Part shown: in pieces, positions 9,184-19,367 of the stretch | Numbering within the stretch: position 1 is the first letter of the stretch | How the letters are laid out: the number at the start of each line of letters is the position of its first letter | From: Enterococcus silesiacus | GTDB lineage: Bacteria; Bacillota; Bacilli; Lactobacillales; Enterococcaceae | Direction: 5' to 3' | Assembly: GCA_001465115.1 (NCBI GenBank) | Contig: CP013614.1 | Location: forward strand, 1,240,001-1,304,000 | Length of the DNA stretch: 64,000 nt | The notes under the pieces: model-generated | The model's input: the letters and a program-made list of their open reading frames with translations, nothing else | What the model was told of the DNA's origin: nothing | Databases searched by the model: none | Program-made: the position numbers and the translations under genes

Positions 9184-9421
9184 GTCATTTGCCCCCTTTT
9201 CCCCATTTTACTGAAAATATCAAAAAATTGCATCTCTTTGGATCACTTATTTCTTTATTTTTAAGAAACATTCAGCTGATTCCCATAAAAATCAGACAAT
9301 TACTTGCTTGTGTCTAAAATAAACCACCATTTTGCACTTCTCATGTATAATAGAAATATACAAGTTAAAACATCTAGCTGCGTAGGCTATCACTACGCTT
9401 TTATTATAAGGAGGATTAATT

Positions 9422-10384
9422 ATGAAGAATTACAATTGGGGTATTATCGGACTTGGGGAAATCGCCACTAGTTTTGTTGAAAGTTTCCAACAAGAAAACA
9501 GCAAGATCTCAGCTGTTGCCTCCAGAACATTGGCTAAGGCCGAAGCCTTTGCAACGAAACATGGTATCCAATCAGCTTATGGTTCGTTTGAAGCATTATT
9601 AGCTGATAAAACAATCGATATTATTTACGTTGCCGTACCTAATCGGCAGCATATCGACCATATTTTAAAAGCATTGTCAGCAGGAAAGCACGTTCTTTGT
9701 GAAAAAGCCATTACGATGAATAGTGACGAACTGGCTGAAGCAATGAAATTAGCTGAGGAAAAAAAATTGATTTTAGCTGAAGCGATGACGATTTTTAATA
9801 TGCCACTATACCAAGAATTACGCAGTCAAATCGATACGAAGCGTTTTGGCAAGCTAAAAATGATTCAGGCTCCTTTTGGTAGTTATAAAGAGCCTGATCC
9901 ACTGAACCGCTTTTTCAATCCTGATTTAGCAGGCGGTGCTCTGTTAGATATCGGGACTTACGCAGTATCTTTTGCCCGCTGGTTCTTTACCTCTCAGCCA
10001 CAAGTGATTGCTTCTGTTATGCAGCCATTTTCAACGGGTGTGGATGAACAGTCTGCAAGTATTCTGCAAAATCAAGCACAAGAAATAGCCACTGTTTCTT
10101 TAAGCTTCCAAGCAAAAATGCCAAAGCAAGGTATCGTCGCCTTCGAGGATGCTTATATTGTAATCAACGATTATCCACGAGCGGATGAAGCAAAGATCTT
10201 TTTCAATGATGGCACCGCAGAAACAATTGTTTCTGGCAGCAGTACTCAAGCACTAAATTATGAAATTACGAATATGATTGAAATGATTGAAGGTAACAGA
10301 ACGAATCGTTCACTCTTTTTAACAAAGGACGTAATCGATCTTTTAGACCAGATGCAACAAACTTGGCTAAATCAAGCCCAATAA
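9422..10384 (+). CDS. Gfo/Idh/MocA family NAD(P)-dependent oxidoreductase
   Basis: A 320-aa dehydrogenase. The Rossmann opening WGIIGLGEIATSF is at 5-17, VAVPNRQH near 76-83, and the motif after the nucleotide fold reads CEKAIT, where most family members have EKP. The C-terminal beta domain starts with FGSYKEPDPLNRFFNP and includes GGALLDIGTY, where the catalytic region lies. Substrates in this family are sugars, polyols and dihydrodiols; none can be named here. It has its own transcript, with a small hairpin (9380-9385/9393-9398) before the AAGGAGG and a strong terminator behind. Confidence 0.9.
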   Translation: MKNYNWGIIGLGEIATSFVESFQQENSKISAVASRTLAKAEAFATKHGIQSAYGSFEALLADKTIDIIYVAVPNRQHIDHILKALSAGKHVLCEKAITMNSDELAEAMKLAEEKKLILAEAMTIFNMPLYQELRSQIDTKRFGKLKMIQAPFGSYKEPDPLNRFFNPDLAGGALLDIGTYAVSFARWFFTSQPQVIASVMQPFSTGVDEQSASILQNQAQEIATVSLSFQAKMPKQGIVAFEDAYIVINDYPRADEAKIFFNDGTAETIVSGSSTQALNYEITNMIEMIEGNRTNRSLFLTKDVIDLLDQMQQTWLNQAQ

Positions 10385-10400
10385 TGGAATTGATCAAAAG

Positions 10401-10445
10401 AGGATCAGACAAAACGTACAAGTCGTTTTGTCTGATCCTTTAAAA
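10401..10445 (+). terminator. Terminator of the Gfo/Idh/MocA gene
   Basis: A perfect 16-bp stem (10401-10416 with 10424-10439) and 7-base loop, followed by TTTAAAA. Confidence 0.85.
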
Positions 10446-10605
10446 TTGAATGACTGGACTGCCATATTTTTCCCTTCAAATATAGGTTCATCATTTCAGG
10501 CCCAGCTCCACCATTTGAATAAATCGTCGAAGTAAAAACGAGTTGCGAAAATCACGTCACTGTCTAAAAATCAGGCATTTTCCAGATCAACTTCAAATTT
10601 CTTCA

Positions 10606-12297
10606 TTACATTTCATTTGGTGCATGTAAACCTAACAGACGTAAATCTTCTTTAATAATTGTTGCCATTGCATAAACTAAAGCTAAACGTGATTCTTTTT
10701 GCTCATCTTCTGCTAAGATCTTAACATGAGCATAGTATTTATTGAAGGCTTGGGCAACTTGGATCGCATGTTTTGCAATCACAGAAGGCTCATATTTTTC
10801 TGCTGCTTGCAAGACAATATCTGGGAATTTTTGTAATAATTTAACGACTTCCCAACTTTCTTTATCATCTAGCGCATACTCTTTTGTTTCATCGATGGTA
10901 AAGTTTGCTTTTCTTAAAATACTCATCGCACGAGCGTGCGTATATTGAACATACGGGCCTGTCTCTCCTTCAAAACGCACAACTTCTTCCAACACGAAAT
11001 CAAAATTATTCAACCGATCATTTTTAAGATCATGGAAAATAACAGAGCCGATCCCAACTTGTCTTGCGACTTCTTCACGATCTGGTAAATCAGGATTTTT
11101 TTCCATAATTTGATTATTAGCTAATTCAACGGCTTCATTCAGTACCTCTTCAAGTAAAACAATTTTTCCTTTACGTGTCGATAGTTTTTTACCACCTTGT
11201 GTGATCAAACCAAACGGAACATGGTGCATGTCTTTCGACCAATCAAATCCAAGTTCATTTAAAACAGCTTTTAATTGTTTGAAGTGGTTACTTTGTTCAT
11301 TACCGACAACATAGATTGATTTTGCGAAATCATAGTTACGTTTACGATAAACAGCAGCCGCTAAATCACGTGTGATATAAAGAGTGGCACCATCTGATTT
11401 TTTGATCAAGGCAGGATTTAGCTCATATGCAGATAAATCGACGATTTCAGCCCCTTGATTTTCTTGCAGTAAATGTTTTTCTTCTAGCATTGTTACGATT
11501 TCATCCATTTTATCGTTGTAGAACGCTTCTCCATTGTATGAATCAAATGAAACTTCCAACATGGAATAGATTTTATCGAATTCTTTTAATGATTCTGTAC
11601 GGAACCATTGCCATAATTCAGTTGCTTCTACGTCGCCTTCTTCTAGTTTTTTAAACCAAGCACGAGCTTCTTCTTCCAATTCAGGTTGTGTTTCGGCTTC
11701 TTCATGAAATTGTACGTATAAACGTAATAATTCAGTAATTGGTGCCGTTTTAACGGCTTCTTCTGAACCCCATTTTTTATAGCCCACAATCAATTTACCA
11801 AACTGTGTGCCCCAATCACCTAAATGGTTGATGCGGATCGGTGTGTAACCAATTTTTTCAAGGATAAAAGCAATAGAATTCCCAATTACCGTTGAACGTA
11901 GATGCCCCATTGAAATTGGTTTTGCAATATTAGGTGAAGACATATCGATTGGGACATTGCCTTTTCCGCCAATGGAGCTATCGCCATAATGCCCTTTTTC
12001 TTTAGCAATTTGACCAATCACTGCTTGACTGACCATTTTTTTATTCATGAAAAAGTTCAAGTAAGGCCCAACTACTTCGATTTTTTCAAAGTCAGTTCCA
12101 GCGATTTTTTCAGCTAAATCAGCGGCGATTTGCTGTGGCGCTTTACGGTATACTTTAGCTAATGAGAAGGCTGGAAAAGCTACATCGCCGTGATCGACAG
12201 ATTTAGGATTTTCCAATAATTGTGTAACGGTTTCTAAAGATAGGTCCTCTTTTACCACTTCGAAAATGGCTTTTGCTACGATTTCTTTGTTGTTCAT
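10606..12297 (-). CDS. argS: Arginyl-tRNA synthetase
   Basis: A 563-aa class I synthetase that charges tRNA-Arg. The HIGH-like [10 protein letters not shown] is at 127-136 with the preceding SSPNIAK, and the KMSKS-like loop [11 protein letters not shown] is in the second half. The N-terminal additional domain (1-~110) and the anticodon-binding helical domain ending [12 protein letters not shown] are complete. The ATG follows AGGAGG-type sequence at about 12301-12308. A T-box leader upstream couples expression to uncharged tRNA-Arg. Confidence 0.97.
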   Translation of the reverse strand: MNNKEIVAKAIFEVVKEDLSLETVTQLLENPKSVDHGDVAFPAFSLAKVYRKAPQQIAADLAEKIAGTDFEKIEVVGPYLNFFMNKKMVSQAVIGQIAKEKGHYGDSSIGGKGNVPIDMSSPNIAKPISMGHLRSTVIGNSIAFILEKIGYTPIRINHLGDWGTQFGKLIVGYKKWGSEEAVKTAPITELLRLYVQFHEEAETQPELEEEARAWFKKLEEGDVEATELWQWFRTESLKEFDKIYSMLEVSFDSYNGEAFYNDKMDEIVTMLEEKHLLQENQGAEIVDLSAYELNPALIKKSDGATLYITRDLAAAVYRKRNYDFAKSIYVVGNEQSNHFKQLKAVLNELGFDWSKDMHHVPFGLITQGGKKLSTRKGKIVLLEEVLNEAVELANNQIMEKNPDLPDREEVARQVGIGSVIFHDLKNDRLNNFDFVLEEVVRFEGETGPYVQYTHARAMSILRKANFTIDETKEYALDDKESWEVVKLLQKFPDIVLQAAEKYEPSVIAKHAIQVAQAFNKYYAHVKILAEDEQKESRLALVYAMATIIKEDLRLLGLHAPNEM

Positions 12298-12464
12298 AGA
12301 TATCCTCCTAATGGTTGAGTGTTATTGTTTAATAGGAACTTGTTAGTCGATAATTATTCATTGGCTTTTAGCTTGTTGTTGAGAAAGTGTACTATTGATT
12401 TGTTAGCCTAAGGCGATTGGTGATTCACTAGTATTGAAACTTCTCTCCCGTTGGTCGCCAAGTA

Positions 12465-12509
12465 CTGTTCATCATCTGCTCAGACGAAGCCAGTCGCAGT
12501 GATGAACAG
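12465..12509 (-). repeat. Long hairpin between T-box terminator and argS
   Basis: The inverted repeat 12465-12474 with 12500-12509 (10 bp perfect) extends inward through CTGC/GCAG and GAC/GTC with small bulges. It begins directly after the T-box terminator's T-run and has no T-run of its own, so it is not a terminator. It may protect or process the read-through argS mRNA. Confidence 0.6.
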
Positions 12510-12510
12510 C

Positions 12511-12745
12511 AAAAAGTCCCTAGTGTTAAAAAACACCAGAGACGAGATTTTCCCGCGGTACCACTCTAATTGTTCGCACTTTTATCAAGACGAACCCACT
12601 TAATCTGTTAACGGTAGATTGCCGTCTGCTTAGGCAGATTCTCCAAAGTGCGCTTCCTTCATTTGATTATTTTCGGCTTTCACCTGCCCGAAATCGCTTA
12701 GATAATAGGTAATGAAGTACTTTCTTTTTCTATGAATCATTATTA
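12511..12745 (-). ncRNA. T-box leader of argS (arginine)
   Basis: Reading on the minus strand, the T-box core AGAGTGGTACCGCG (12554-12567) marks the antiterminator that contacts the uncharged tRNA acceptor end. It is followed by a terminator hairpin (12516-12543) with five T's at 12511-12515. Upstream is a Stem I with the distal-loop element AGGTGAAAGCC. A GAAG-CGC-AC specifier setting follows, whose CGC (12650-12652) is an arginine codon. The codon agrees with the gene, which supports this reading. Low tRNA-Arg charging should favour antitermination. Confidence 0.93.
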
Positions 12746-12807
12746 AACTGGATTCATTATAGCAAATATTTTTCTTTATGCCTAGTCTTGTCTATTGATT
12801 TTTACGT

Positions 12808-13842
12808 TTAGATCGTCATAAAGGATAAACCAGGCTCCGCGTTTAAGTGATAATCTGCAAAATGTCCTTTTTCAGCTTCAACAAATGCTGCGGCTCCGAT
12901 CATTGCTGCGTTATCTCCGCATAGTCTAAGCGGCGGAACAATAAACCTGACTCCTGGGAGTTTTTCGGTCACTTCTTTGCCCAACCGATCACGCAAGCCC
13001 ATATTGGCTGCAACACCACCTGCCATCACTAATTGTTTGACTGGATATTCTTTACAAGCCCGAATCGTTTTATCAACTAAAACATCAATCACACTCGCTT
13101 GAAAACTTGCAGCCAAATCGTTTACTATCAACTCTTCATCACGCTGTTCAGCATTATGAACCGTATTGATAAACGAACTTTTCAAGCCACTAAAACTAAA
13201 ATCATAATTGTCTTCTTTGATCATTGCCCGAGGAAAATGATACGTGTCTTGTCCAAGATGCGCTAGCTCATCGATTTCTTTGCCGCTTGGATAAGTTAAG
13301 CCTAAAACCCTACCGACTTTATCATACGCTTCACCTGCTGCATCATCTCTCGTTTCACCGATGATTTCAAATGAACCTGTTTCTTTCATGTAAACTAATT
13401 CCGTATGACCACCGCTGACTAATAAGGCCATCAATGGAAACTGCAGAGGTTTCACAAAGTGCGCCGCATAAATGTGTCCAGCCATATGATTGACTGGAAT
13501 CAAAGGCAAATCATGCGCCCAAGCAAATGCTTTGGCGGCAGAAATTCCGATCAATAAAGCACCGACCAAACCAGGTCCATACGTAACCCCAACGCCACTC
13601 AAATCACTGGGTTCTACACCAGCTTCAACTAAAGCATCTTCAATACATAACGTGATTTCTTCCACATGATGACGACTAGCAACTTCTGGTACGACGCCGC
13701 CAAAACGTTTATGACTTTTCACTTGAGAAGCCACGATATTGGATAAAATTTTAGCGCCATCTTCAATCACTGCAACGCTTGTTTCGTCACAACTACTTTC
13801 AATAGCCAATAGTAATTTTCTTTCTTTATTAAAAAAAGTCAT
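12808..13842 (-). CDS. tsaD: tRNA N6-threonylcarbamoyladenosine transferase TsaD
   Basis: A 344-aa ASKHA-fold protein that transfers the threonylcarbamoyl group to A37 of ANN-reading tRNAs. The opening [12 protein letters not shown] is at 11-22, metal-binding HMAGH at 119-123, [10 protein letters not shown] near 141-150, and [12 protein letters not shown] and CGDNAAMIG in the C-terminal part. It overlaps the upstream rimI gene by 4 bases. TsaB is encoded in the same cluster; TsaC and TsaE must lie elsewhere. Confidence 0.97.
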   Translation of the reverse strand: MTFFNKERKLLLAIESSCDETSVAVIEDGAKILSNIVASQVKSHKRFGGVVPEVASRHHVEEITLCIEDALVEAGVEPSDLSGVGVTYGPGLVGALLIGISAAKAFAWAHDLPLIPVNHMAGHIYAAHFVKPLQFPLMALLVSGGHTELVYMKETGSFEIIGETRDDAAGEAYDKVGRVLGLTYPSGKEIDELAHLGQDTYHFPRAMIKEDNYDFSFSGLKSSFINTVHNAEQRDEELIVNDLAASFQASVIDVLVDKTIRACKEYPVKQLVMAGGVAANMGLRDRLGKEVTEKLPGVRFIVPPLRLCGDNAAMIGAAAFVEAEKGHFADYHLNAEPGLSFMTI

Positions 13843-14303
13843 TGATTCACTTCCTTAACTGTTAAACACATAACGATCCCGTCTTCTTTAGGATGACTGT
13901 AATAATTTTTCCGATGATTGATTGTTTTGAATCCTTTTTTTTCATATAGTTTTTGTGCCTTTAAATTAGACTCACGCACTTCTAAAAAGACTTGACAAAC
14001 TTCTTGCTCGACAAATCGTTGGAGCAAGTGATCGAACAATTGACCGCCATATCCTTTTTGTTGAAATTCTTTATGAATCACAACGTGGGTAATTTCGACT
14101 TCATCTAAAACCAAATGATAGCTGACAAAACCGATCCATTGATTTTCTTGAATCAAGACAAGATAATCACTCGTTTTTTGCGCTAGGTCAATACTAAATT
14201 GCTTTTGCGACCAAGGTGAGCCATGATTATAAGATTGTTCACTGACCGACCAAAGATTTTCCGCAGGTTGTTCTGCTGGTAAATTTTCTTTTGAATAATA
14301 CAT
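13839..14303 (-). CDS. rimI: Ribosomal-protein-alanine N-acetyltransferase RimI
   Basis: A 154-aa GNAT protein. The acetyl-CoA P-loop is seen as [18 protein letters not shown] (~97-114), followed by [20 protein letters not shown], the signature of the RimI subfamily. RimI acetylates the N-terminal alanine of ribosomal protein S18 in model bacteria. It overlaps tsaD by 4 bases and lies 4 bases after another GNAT gene, so the cluster is one operon. Which of the two GNATs is the true RimI cannot be settled from sequence alone. Confidence 0.85.
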   Translation of the reverse strand: MYYSKENLPAEQPAENLWSVSEQSYNHGSPWSQKQFSIDLAQKTSDYLVLIQENQWIGFVSYHLVLDEVEITHVVIHKEFQQKGYGGQLFDHLLQRFVEQEVCQVFLEVRESNLKAQKLYEKKGFKTINHRKNYYSHPKEDGIVMCLTVKEVNQ

Positions 14304-14307
14304 CGCT

Positions 14308-14856
14308 TCACTCTTCTTTTAAATATAAAATCATCTCTAGCGCATCTTCTTTATTTTCCGTATAATAATCAGGCTTGATCGTATTAGATACAAAGCCAAG
14401 TTGTCGATAGACACGCTGTGCATTTTTGTTACTGATTCTAACTTCTAAAGAAATCATCTCACACTGATTGAGTTTAGCAAATCGCTGAACTTCTCTAATC
14501 AAAAAACTCCCCAGCCCTTTCCCTTGATACTTAGTCAAAACAGCAACATTGGTAATGTGGGCATCTTGACCAAATATGCGACAGCCAATAAATCCAATCG
14601 TTTGTCCGTCTTTTTGAATCAGTAAATACAAATGTGGTTCAGCAGATTGAAGCTCGACTAAAAAGGCTGTCTTAGTCCAAGGGAGTTCTCCTGCGTAGAC
14701 CTCGCGTTCGATTGAAAGTAAGTCTTTGATATCATCCAACTTAATTGCCCGTACAAAATATTCCTGACCAGCAAGCATAACAGTTTGCTCATCATACGGA
14801 CGATTTTTAAAGAAGAGACCTAGAATACTATGAAAAAGATTAAATTTTTTCAACAT
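14308..14856 (-). CDS. Second RimI-like GNAT acetyltransferase
   Basis: A 182-aa GNAT protein with the P-loop LTKYQGKGLGSFLIREV (~103-119) and SLEVRISNKNAQRVYRQLGF, as in its neighbour. It is ~28 residues longer at the N-terminus (KFNLFHSILGLFFKNRPYDEQ), a hydrophobic/basic extension that may hold it at the membrane or a partner. The start overlaps the end of tsaB by 17 bases. Paired rimI-like genes next to tsaB/tsaD are common in Lactobacillales; one may act on a protein other than S18. Confidence 0.85.
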   Translation of the reverse strand: MLKKFNLFHSILGLFFKNRPYDEQTVMLAGQEYFVRAIKLDDIKDLLSIEREVYAGELPWTKTAFLVELQSAEPHLYLLIQKDGQTIGFIGCRIFGQDAHITNVAVLTKYQGKGLGSFLIREVQRFAKLNQCEMISLEVRISNKNAQRVYRQLGFVSNTIKPDYYTENKEDALEMILYLKEE

Positions 14857-15559
14857 AATTTTCTACCTCAGGTGTATGATCTTTCAGCCAGTTTTCTTCT
14901 GCTTCTACTCGTTTTAAATAATTAGGCAAAAACTGATGGATATCGTTTACTGGTTCACTCACCCGGCCAAGCTCTGCAAGCACTGCAGCATTTGGAATCT
15001 GCCATTGAGCAATGGTACAGATTTTAGCATTCGGCAAGATAGATGTGATTTGTAAACGAAATTTTTCGACATCCTCCCCAACGAAATAAACCTGATTAAA
15101 TTCTTTCAACTGCAAAAGCCACTCTTCAAAAGCAATATGTTGATCCGCAATAACGCTAGTCAACACACCTTCGTTATATTCGTAAGCTCCAGTATAAACG
15201 TTGTTTCTTCGAGCATCAAACAAGGGCACGATAAGCCCAGAGATACCAGTGCAGTTTGCCGCTAGTGTCTTCAAGCTGGAGACACCGACTAATTCTTTAT
15301 TTAAGGTATAGGCAAGTGTTTTTGCCGTTGTGACTCCTATTCTTAATCCTGTATAAGAGCCTGGGCCTTGAGCCACTACGATGCGGTCAATATCTTTGGG
15401 AGTTAATCCAACATCTTTGACCAATTGTGTGATGGCTGACATCAGGGTTAAGCTATGATTTCTCTTTACAGTGATTGTATATTGTCCTATTATTTTCTTC
15501 TCTTCACAAACAGCGACTGTCAATGTTTGATTAGAAGTATCAATTGCTAAAATCCGCAC
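14840..15559 (-). CDS. tsaB: tRNA threonylcarbamoyladenosine biosynthesis protein TsaB
   Basis: A 239-aa inactive-ASKHA partner of TsaD needed for t6A37 synthesis. The opening MRILAIDTSNQTLTVAV and the VVAQGPGSYTGLRIGVTTAKTLAY block (~63-86) are diagnostic. It lacks the metal-binding histidines of TsaD, as expected. First gene of the tsaB-GNAT-rimI-tsaD operon; the low-affinity PBP gene lies just upstream. Confidence 0.96.
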   Translation of the reverse strand: MRILAIDTSNQTLTVAVCEEKKIIGQYTITVKRNHSLTLMSAITQLVKDVGLTPKDIDRIVVAQGPGSYTGLRIGVTTAKTLAYTLNKELVGVSSLKTLAANCTGISGLIVPLFDARRNNVYTGAYEYNEGVLTSVIADQHIAFEEWLLQLKEFNQVYFVGEDVEKFRLQITSILPNAKICTIAQWQIPNAAVLAELGRVSEPVNDIHQFLPNYLKRVEAEENWLKDHTPEVENYVEKI

Positions 15560-15687
15560 AAAAAATCCCTTTCTTTCATCATGTAGTTGGTTAATTGTAG
15601 CATATTTTTATTCGTTCGTAAAAAAACGAGTCATTCAAAACAAAGAGGGGCAAAAACGCCCGTTGCGCTTTGCCACAGTTTTAACTT

Positions 15688-17766
15688 TTACTTAGTATTT
15701 GCCTCCAAATAATCGATCAATGGTTTACTGATATTTGTTGCTGTATCATTTTTTCTAGAATCTTCCACCATGATCATGGCTGAGAATTTATTATTACTTC
15801 GATCCATCGCTAAAAGGAAACTATTTTCTTTTCCCACAGTATCTTGTTTATCCTTGATTTCGGCAGTTCCTGTTTTTGCAGCTAATGAAAAATCTGGATT
15901 GTACATATTATGCACATAACCACTTTCATCTTCTACGCTGCCAAGCAGGTCTGTCACGATCGTATTAGCAGCATTTGAACTGATAACATTTTCCTTTGTT
16001 TTCGTTTCTTTGCTTAGCTCGATTTTTGGATAAACGAGTTTACCCTCATTTTGAAAAACGGTATACATTGCTGCTTGTTGGATTGGCGCTACCAATAACT
16101 GCCCTTGGCCATAGCCTGTATCAGCAAGCAAAATTTCTGAATTAAATTTATCTTCATTAGAAATTTGCGCTGGATTCATTGGAATCGCCAGGTCTAATTT
16201 TTCACCAAAAATAAATTTGTCTAAGCCTTTCCTAAAGGTATCTTCTCCCATGCGCAGTGTTTGTTCCGCAAAGTAGATATTATCGGAATTTACTAATGCA
16301 GTACGCAAATTGACTGGACTAGCTTCTTTCACCCGTGTTACAAAATAATCGCCCCATGATGCGTCTTTTTGCCATTTTAAGCCGTTGATTGCGATCTCTT
16401 CGTCTGGTTTTAAAGTACCAGCATCTAAACCAATGCCACCCGTAATTGTTTTAAAGGTAGAACCTGGGGCATAGCCTGTTGCAAACCTTGCCGTAAAGGG
16501 TAGATTTCCATCATTAGCATAGACATCATAATCTGTTTGAGAAATCCCATTTGCCATCTTGTTTGGATCAAAAGAAGGTGAACTAGCGGCCGCCAATACA
16601 TCTCCTTGACGAGGGTCCATAATGACTGCGCTACCTGGGCGATTATTGAAAATGTTATACGATTGTGACTGTACGTTTTTATCGATCGTTAGTTGGATTT
16701 TTTCTCCATCTTTTTTATCTACCTTTTGCAGCACACTTTTGGCATTGCCATTTTCGTCAGTGATTGTGATGTTTCCGCCATCATGACCTCTTAATTGTTT
16801 GTCAAAGGTTTGCTCCATTCCGACTTTTCCAATAATACCAGAACTGCTTAGGTCTGGATTTTTCTCAATATCCTCTGCAGTAATCGTACCCACATAGCCG
16901 ACAAGTTGTGCAGCAGCTTCTTTGAGAGGATAGTATCGAACGATTGTATCTTGAGAAGCGGCACCTGTCGGTAAGGTAGTTATCGGATCAAACGAGATGG
17001 TCAACGGAACAAAAGAATCTGGTTTTACCCAAGCTTGTTTGAGTTGTTGTTCAATTTCGTTTACTGGAATTTTAAATTGGTCGCTGAAAGCTTTGACATT
17101 ATTGGTTTTTTCTTCGCCTTCACCAAGTTTTCCAGGCACTACCCCAACTTGATCAAAGGCTTGATTGACAGCTAAGCCTTCACCATTACGATCAACAATG
17201 TCTCCTCTAATGGCTGAATCTACCCCTATTGAGATTTTATCTTGCCCAGACATTCCTGGGAAAATCAAGCTAGGTGCCCAATCGATTTTGTACGTTCCAG
17301 CTTCTTTTTTTATGATTGTTTTATAAGATAAATCTTTTAGTTTTCCTAAAGGAGTTGTCATTTCAACTTTATAAGTAAAGCTAAACTGCCCATTATTTTC
17401 TTGCGTCACTTTGATATCTTTACTTTTGATCCCTTGGGCTTGAATACCAGAAAAAACAGTTTGGTATTTCTCCACAACCGCAGCTTTGTCATAGCCGCTT
17501 TGCTTTATAGATGATTCACTTAATAAATCAGGAAACTGATCAAATGATTGCTTCGATAGATAGTTTAAAAAAGTTTTTGCAGATTTTTCTGCTTTATTTA
17601 ACTCCTGTGACTTCTGCCATGCACTATAAGCAAAGTATCCACCTGTTAGGGCCCCAACTACTACAACGCCACTCACAATTAAAATCAGCGGCTTATTCGA
17701 TTTTCTCTTGTCTTTTCGTTCCACTTTCCAATCCCCCAAGTTCTTGTTTAAATGTATTTTCTTCAT
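15688..17766 (-). CDS. pbp4: Low-affinity class B penicillin-binding protein (PBP4/PBP5 type)
   Basis: A 692-aa DD-transpeptidase that cross-links peptidoglycan outside the membrane. In order: basic N-terminus, one membrane helix ~27-47, an NTF2-like MecA_N domain ~52-165, a dimerisation domain ~180-345 and the transpeptidase domain from ~375. The active-site motifs are complete: S436-T-F-K439, S494-D-N and K631-T-G. The sequence around them (RFATGYAPGSTFK, NGLKWQKD, MNPAQISNED, ADTGYGQG) is as I remember for E. faecalis PBP4 and E. faecium PBP5, the low-affinity enzymes behind intrinsic cephalosporin tolerance. Resistance level cannot be read from the sequence. It lies upstream of tsaB, as I recall from E. 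faecalis. Confidence 0.95.
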   Translation of the reverse strand: MKKIHLNKNLGDWKVERKDKRKSNKPLILIVSGVVVVGALTGGYFAYSAWQKSQELNKAEKSAKTFLNYLSKQSFDQFPDLLSESSIKQSGYDKAAVVEKYQTVFSGIQAQGIKSKDIKVTQENNGQFSFTYKVEMTTPLGKLKDLSYKTIIKKEAGTYKIDWAPSLIFPGMSGQDKISIGVDSAIRGDIVDRNGEGLAVNQAFDQVGVVPGKLGEGEEKTNNVKAFSDQFKIPVNEIEQQLKQAWVKPDSFVPLTISFDPITTLPTGAASQDTIVRYYPLKEAAAQLVGYVGTITAEDIEKNPDLSSSGIIGKVGMEQTFDKQLRGHDGGNITITDENGNAKSVLQKVDKKDGEKIQLTIDKNVQSQSYNIFNNRPGSAVIMDPRQGDVLAAASSPSFDPNKMANGISQTDYDVYANDGNLPFTARFATGYAPGSTFKTITGGIGLDAGTLKPDEEIAINGLKWQKDASWGDYFVTRVKEASPVNLRTALVNSDNIYFAEQTLRMGEDTFRKGLDKFIFGEKLDLAIPMNPAQISNEDKFNSEILLADTGYGQGQLLVAPIQQAAMYTVFQNEGKLVYPKIELSKETKTKENVISSNAANTIVTDLLGSVEDESGYVHNMYNPDFSLAAKTGTAEIKDKQDTVGKENSFLLAMDRSNNKFSAMIMVEDSRKNDTATNISKPLIDYLEANTK

Positions 17767-18012
17767 TATACCTTATCATTTAGAATCCACGGTAGAAAAA
17801 TGTTAGCTTTAGCAAAAAAATAAACATTAACTTGTCCGTTTTAGTTGATCCTTTTTTCATTCTATAATCGATCTCTAACAGTATTTTTCTGACACCGACC
17901 TATGGTATACTGTTGTTACTAACTACTTTTTTATCTAGCTATGCAGGCTATTTCAAATTTTCTGTCAGAACTTAACATCCCTGCTATGCTTTTAATTTTA
18001 GGAGGAATTCAA

Positions 18013-19245
18013 ATGGGCATTATTAAAGCAGCAACAAGTACAATCGGCGGTGGATTAGCCGACCAATGGCTCGAAGTTATCGAACCAGACAATATGGGCG
18101 ACACAACCGTTATGACAAAAGGGGTTTTTGTTCGCAAGAATGACAAACGCGGCTCAAATCGTAAAGGAACTCAGGATGTTTTAACTGATGGTTCTGTTAT
18201 CCATGTCTACCCAAATATGATGATGATTCTAGTTGATGGTGGCAAAATCATTGACTATACAGCTGAAGAAGGCTACTACACAGTTAAAAATGATTCCGCG
18301 CCTTCTGCATTTAACGGATCATTAAAAGATGCAATTTCTGAAACATTTGACCGCTTCAAATTTGGCGGCGTAACACCGCAAAAACAGCAAGTTTTTTATA
18401 TCAATTTACAAGAAATCAAGGGAATCAAATTTGGGACGTCATCGCCGATCAATTATTTTGATAATTTTTACAATGCAGAACTATTTTTGCGGGCTCATGG
18501 TAACTATTCAATCAAAATCACGGATCCATTGTTATTCTTTTCAAATGCAATCCCTAGAAATAAATCTCAAGTCGATATCAATGATATCAACGAACAATAT
18601 TTAGCAGAATTCTTAAGTGCTTTACAATCTGTAATCAATAAAATGTCGGCAGATGGCGAACGTATCTCTTATGTTCCGTCTAAAAGCCTAGAATTAAGTA
18701 AGTATATGGGACAAGCATTAGATGATGAATGGCGTGAATTACGCGGTATGGAAATCGTCTCTGTGGCTGTCGCTAGCATCTCTTATACTGATGATTCTAC
18801 TAAATTAATCAATATGCGCAATCAAGGTGCTATGCTTAGTGACGCTAGTATTCGTGAAGGGTATGTCCAAGGATCGATGGCACGCGGTATGGAAGCTGCT
18901 GGAAATAATGAGGGCGGTGCAATGAACGGCTTTATGGGCGTTGGTATGGGCATGAACACTAGTGGCAATTATTTTGCTCAAGCCTCTCAAACGAATCAGC
19001 AACAAATGCAAGAAAAACAAAATCAACAAAATGCTCAAGGGGCAACTGATACCTGGACTTGTCCGCAGTGCGGAACTGAAAACAGCGGTAAATTCTGTTC
19101 AAATTGCGGAACACCTAAACCAACAAATGAAAAACCAAAATTAGAAATGAAATGCAGCGAATGCAGTGAAATCGTTGATTTGTCAAATGGAATTCCAAAA
19201 TTCTGTCCACATTGTGGCAAACCTTTCCAAGGAATTCCTTTATAA
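18013..19245 (+). CDS. SPFH-domain protein with C-terminal double zinc ribbon (YdjI-like)
   Basis: I start at the ATG at 18013 (MGIIKAATSTIGGG, 410 aa) because GGAGG lies 8 bases upstream; the frame is open 24 codons further but without a ribosome site. The SPFH/band-7-like core runs to ~300, then a glycine/methionine- and glutamine-rich linker (~290-340). Two zinc ribbons follow: CPQCGTENSGKFCSNCG and CSECSEI...FCPHCG. This architecture matches B. subtilis YdjI, which works with YdjG, YdjH and PspA in envelope stress. It has no transmembrane segment, so membrane contact would be peripheral or through the next two gene products. Confidence 0.85.
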   Translation: MGIIKAATSTIGGGLADQWLEVIEPDNMGDTTVMTKGVFVRKNDKRGSNRKGTQDVLTDGSVIHVYPNMMMILVDGGKIIDYTAEEGYYTVKNDSAPSAFNGSLKDAISETFDRFKFGGVTPQKQQVFYINLQEIKGIKFGTSSPINYFDNFYNAELFLRAHGNYSIKITDPLLFFSNAIPRNKSQVDINDINEQYLAEFLSALQSVINKMSADGERISYVPSKSLELSKYMGQALDDEWRELRGMEIVSVAVASISYTDDSTKLINMRNQGAMLSDASIREGYVQGSMARGMEAAGNNEGGAMNGFMGVGMGMNTSGNYFAQASQTNQQQMQEKQNQQNAQGATDTWTCPQCGTENSGKFCSNCGTPKPTNEKPKLEMKCSECSEIVDLSNGIPKFCPHCGKPFQGIPL

Positions 19246-19367
19246 TCCAAAGGGATTAGGGCTGGGCGACCGTGTCTTGCCCTTTTTCCATCTATTATTG
19301 TAAAACCGAAACACTAAAGAAGCACTCATCGATAATTTTAATTCTCTACTCAAAGAAAGGAACGATC

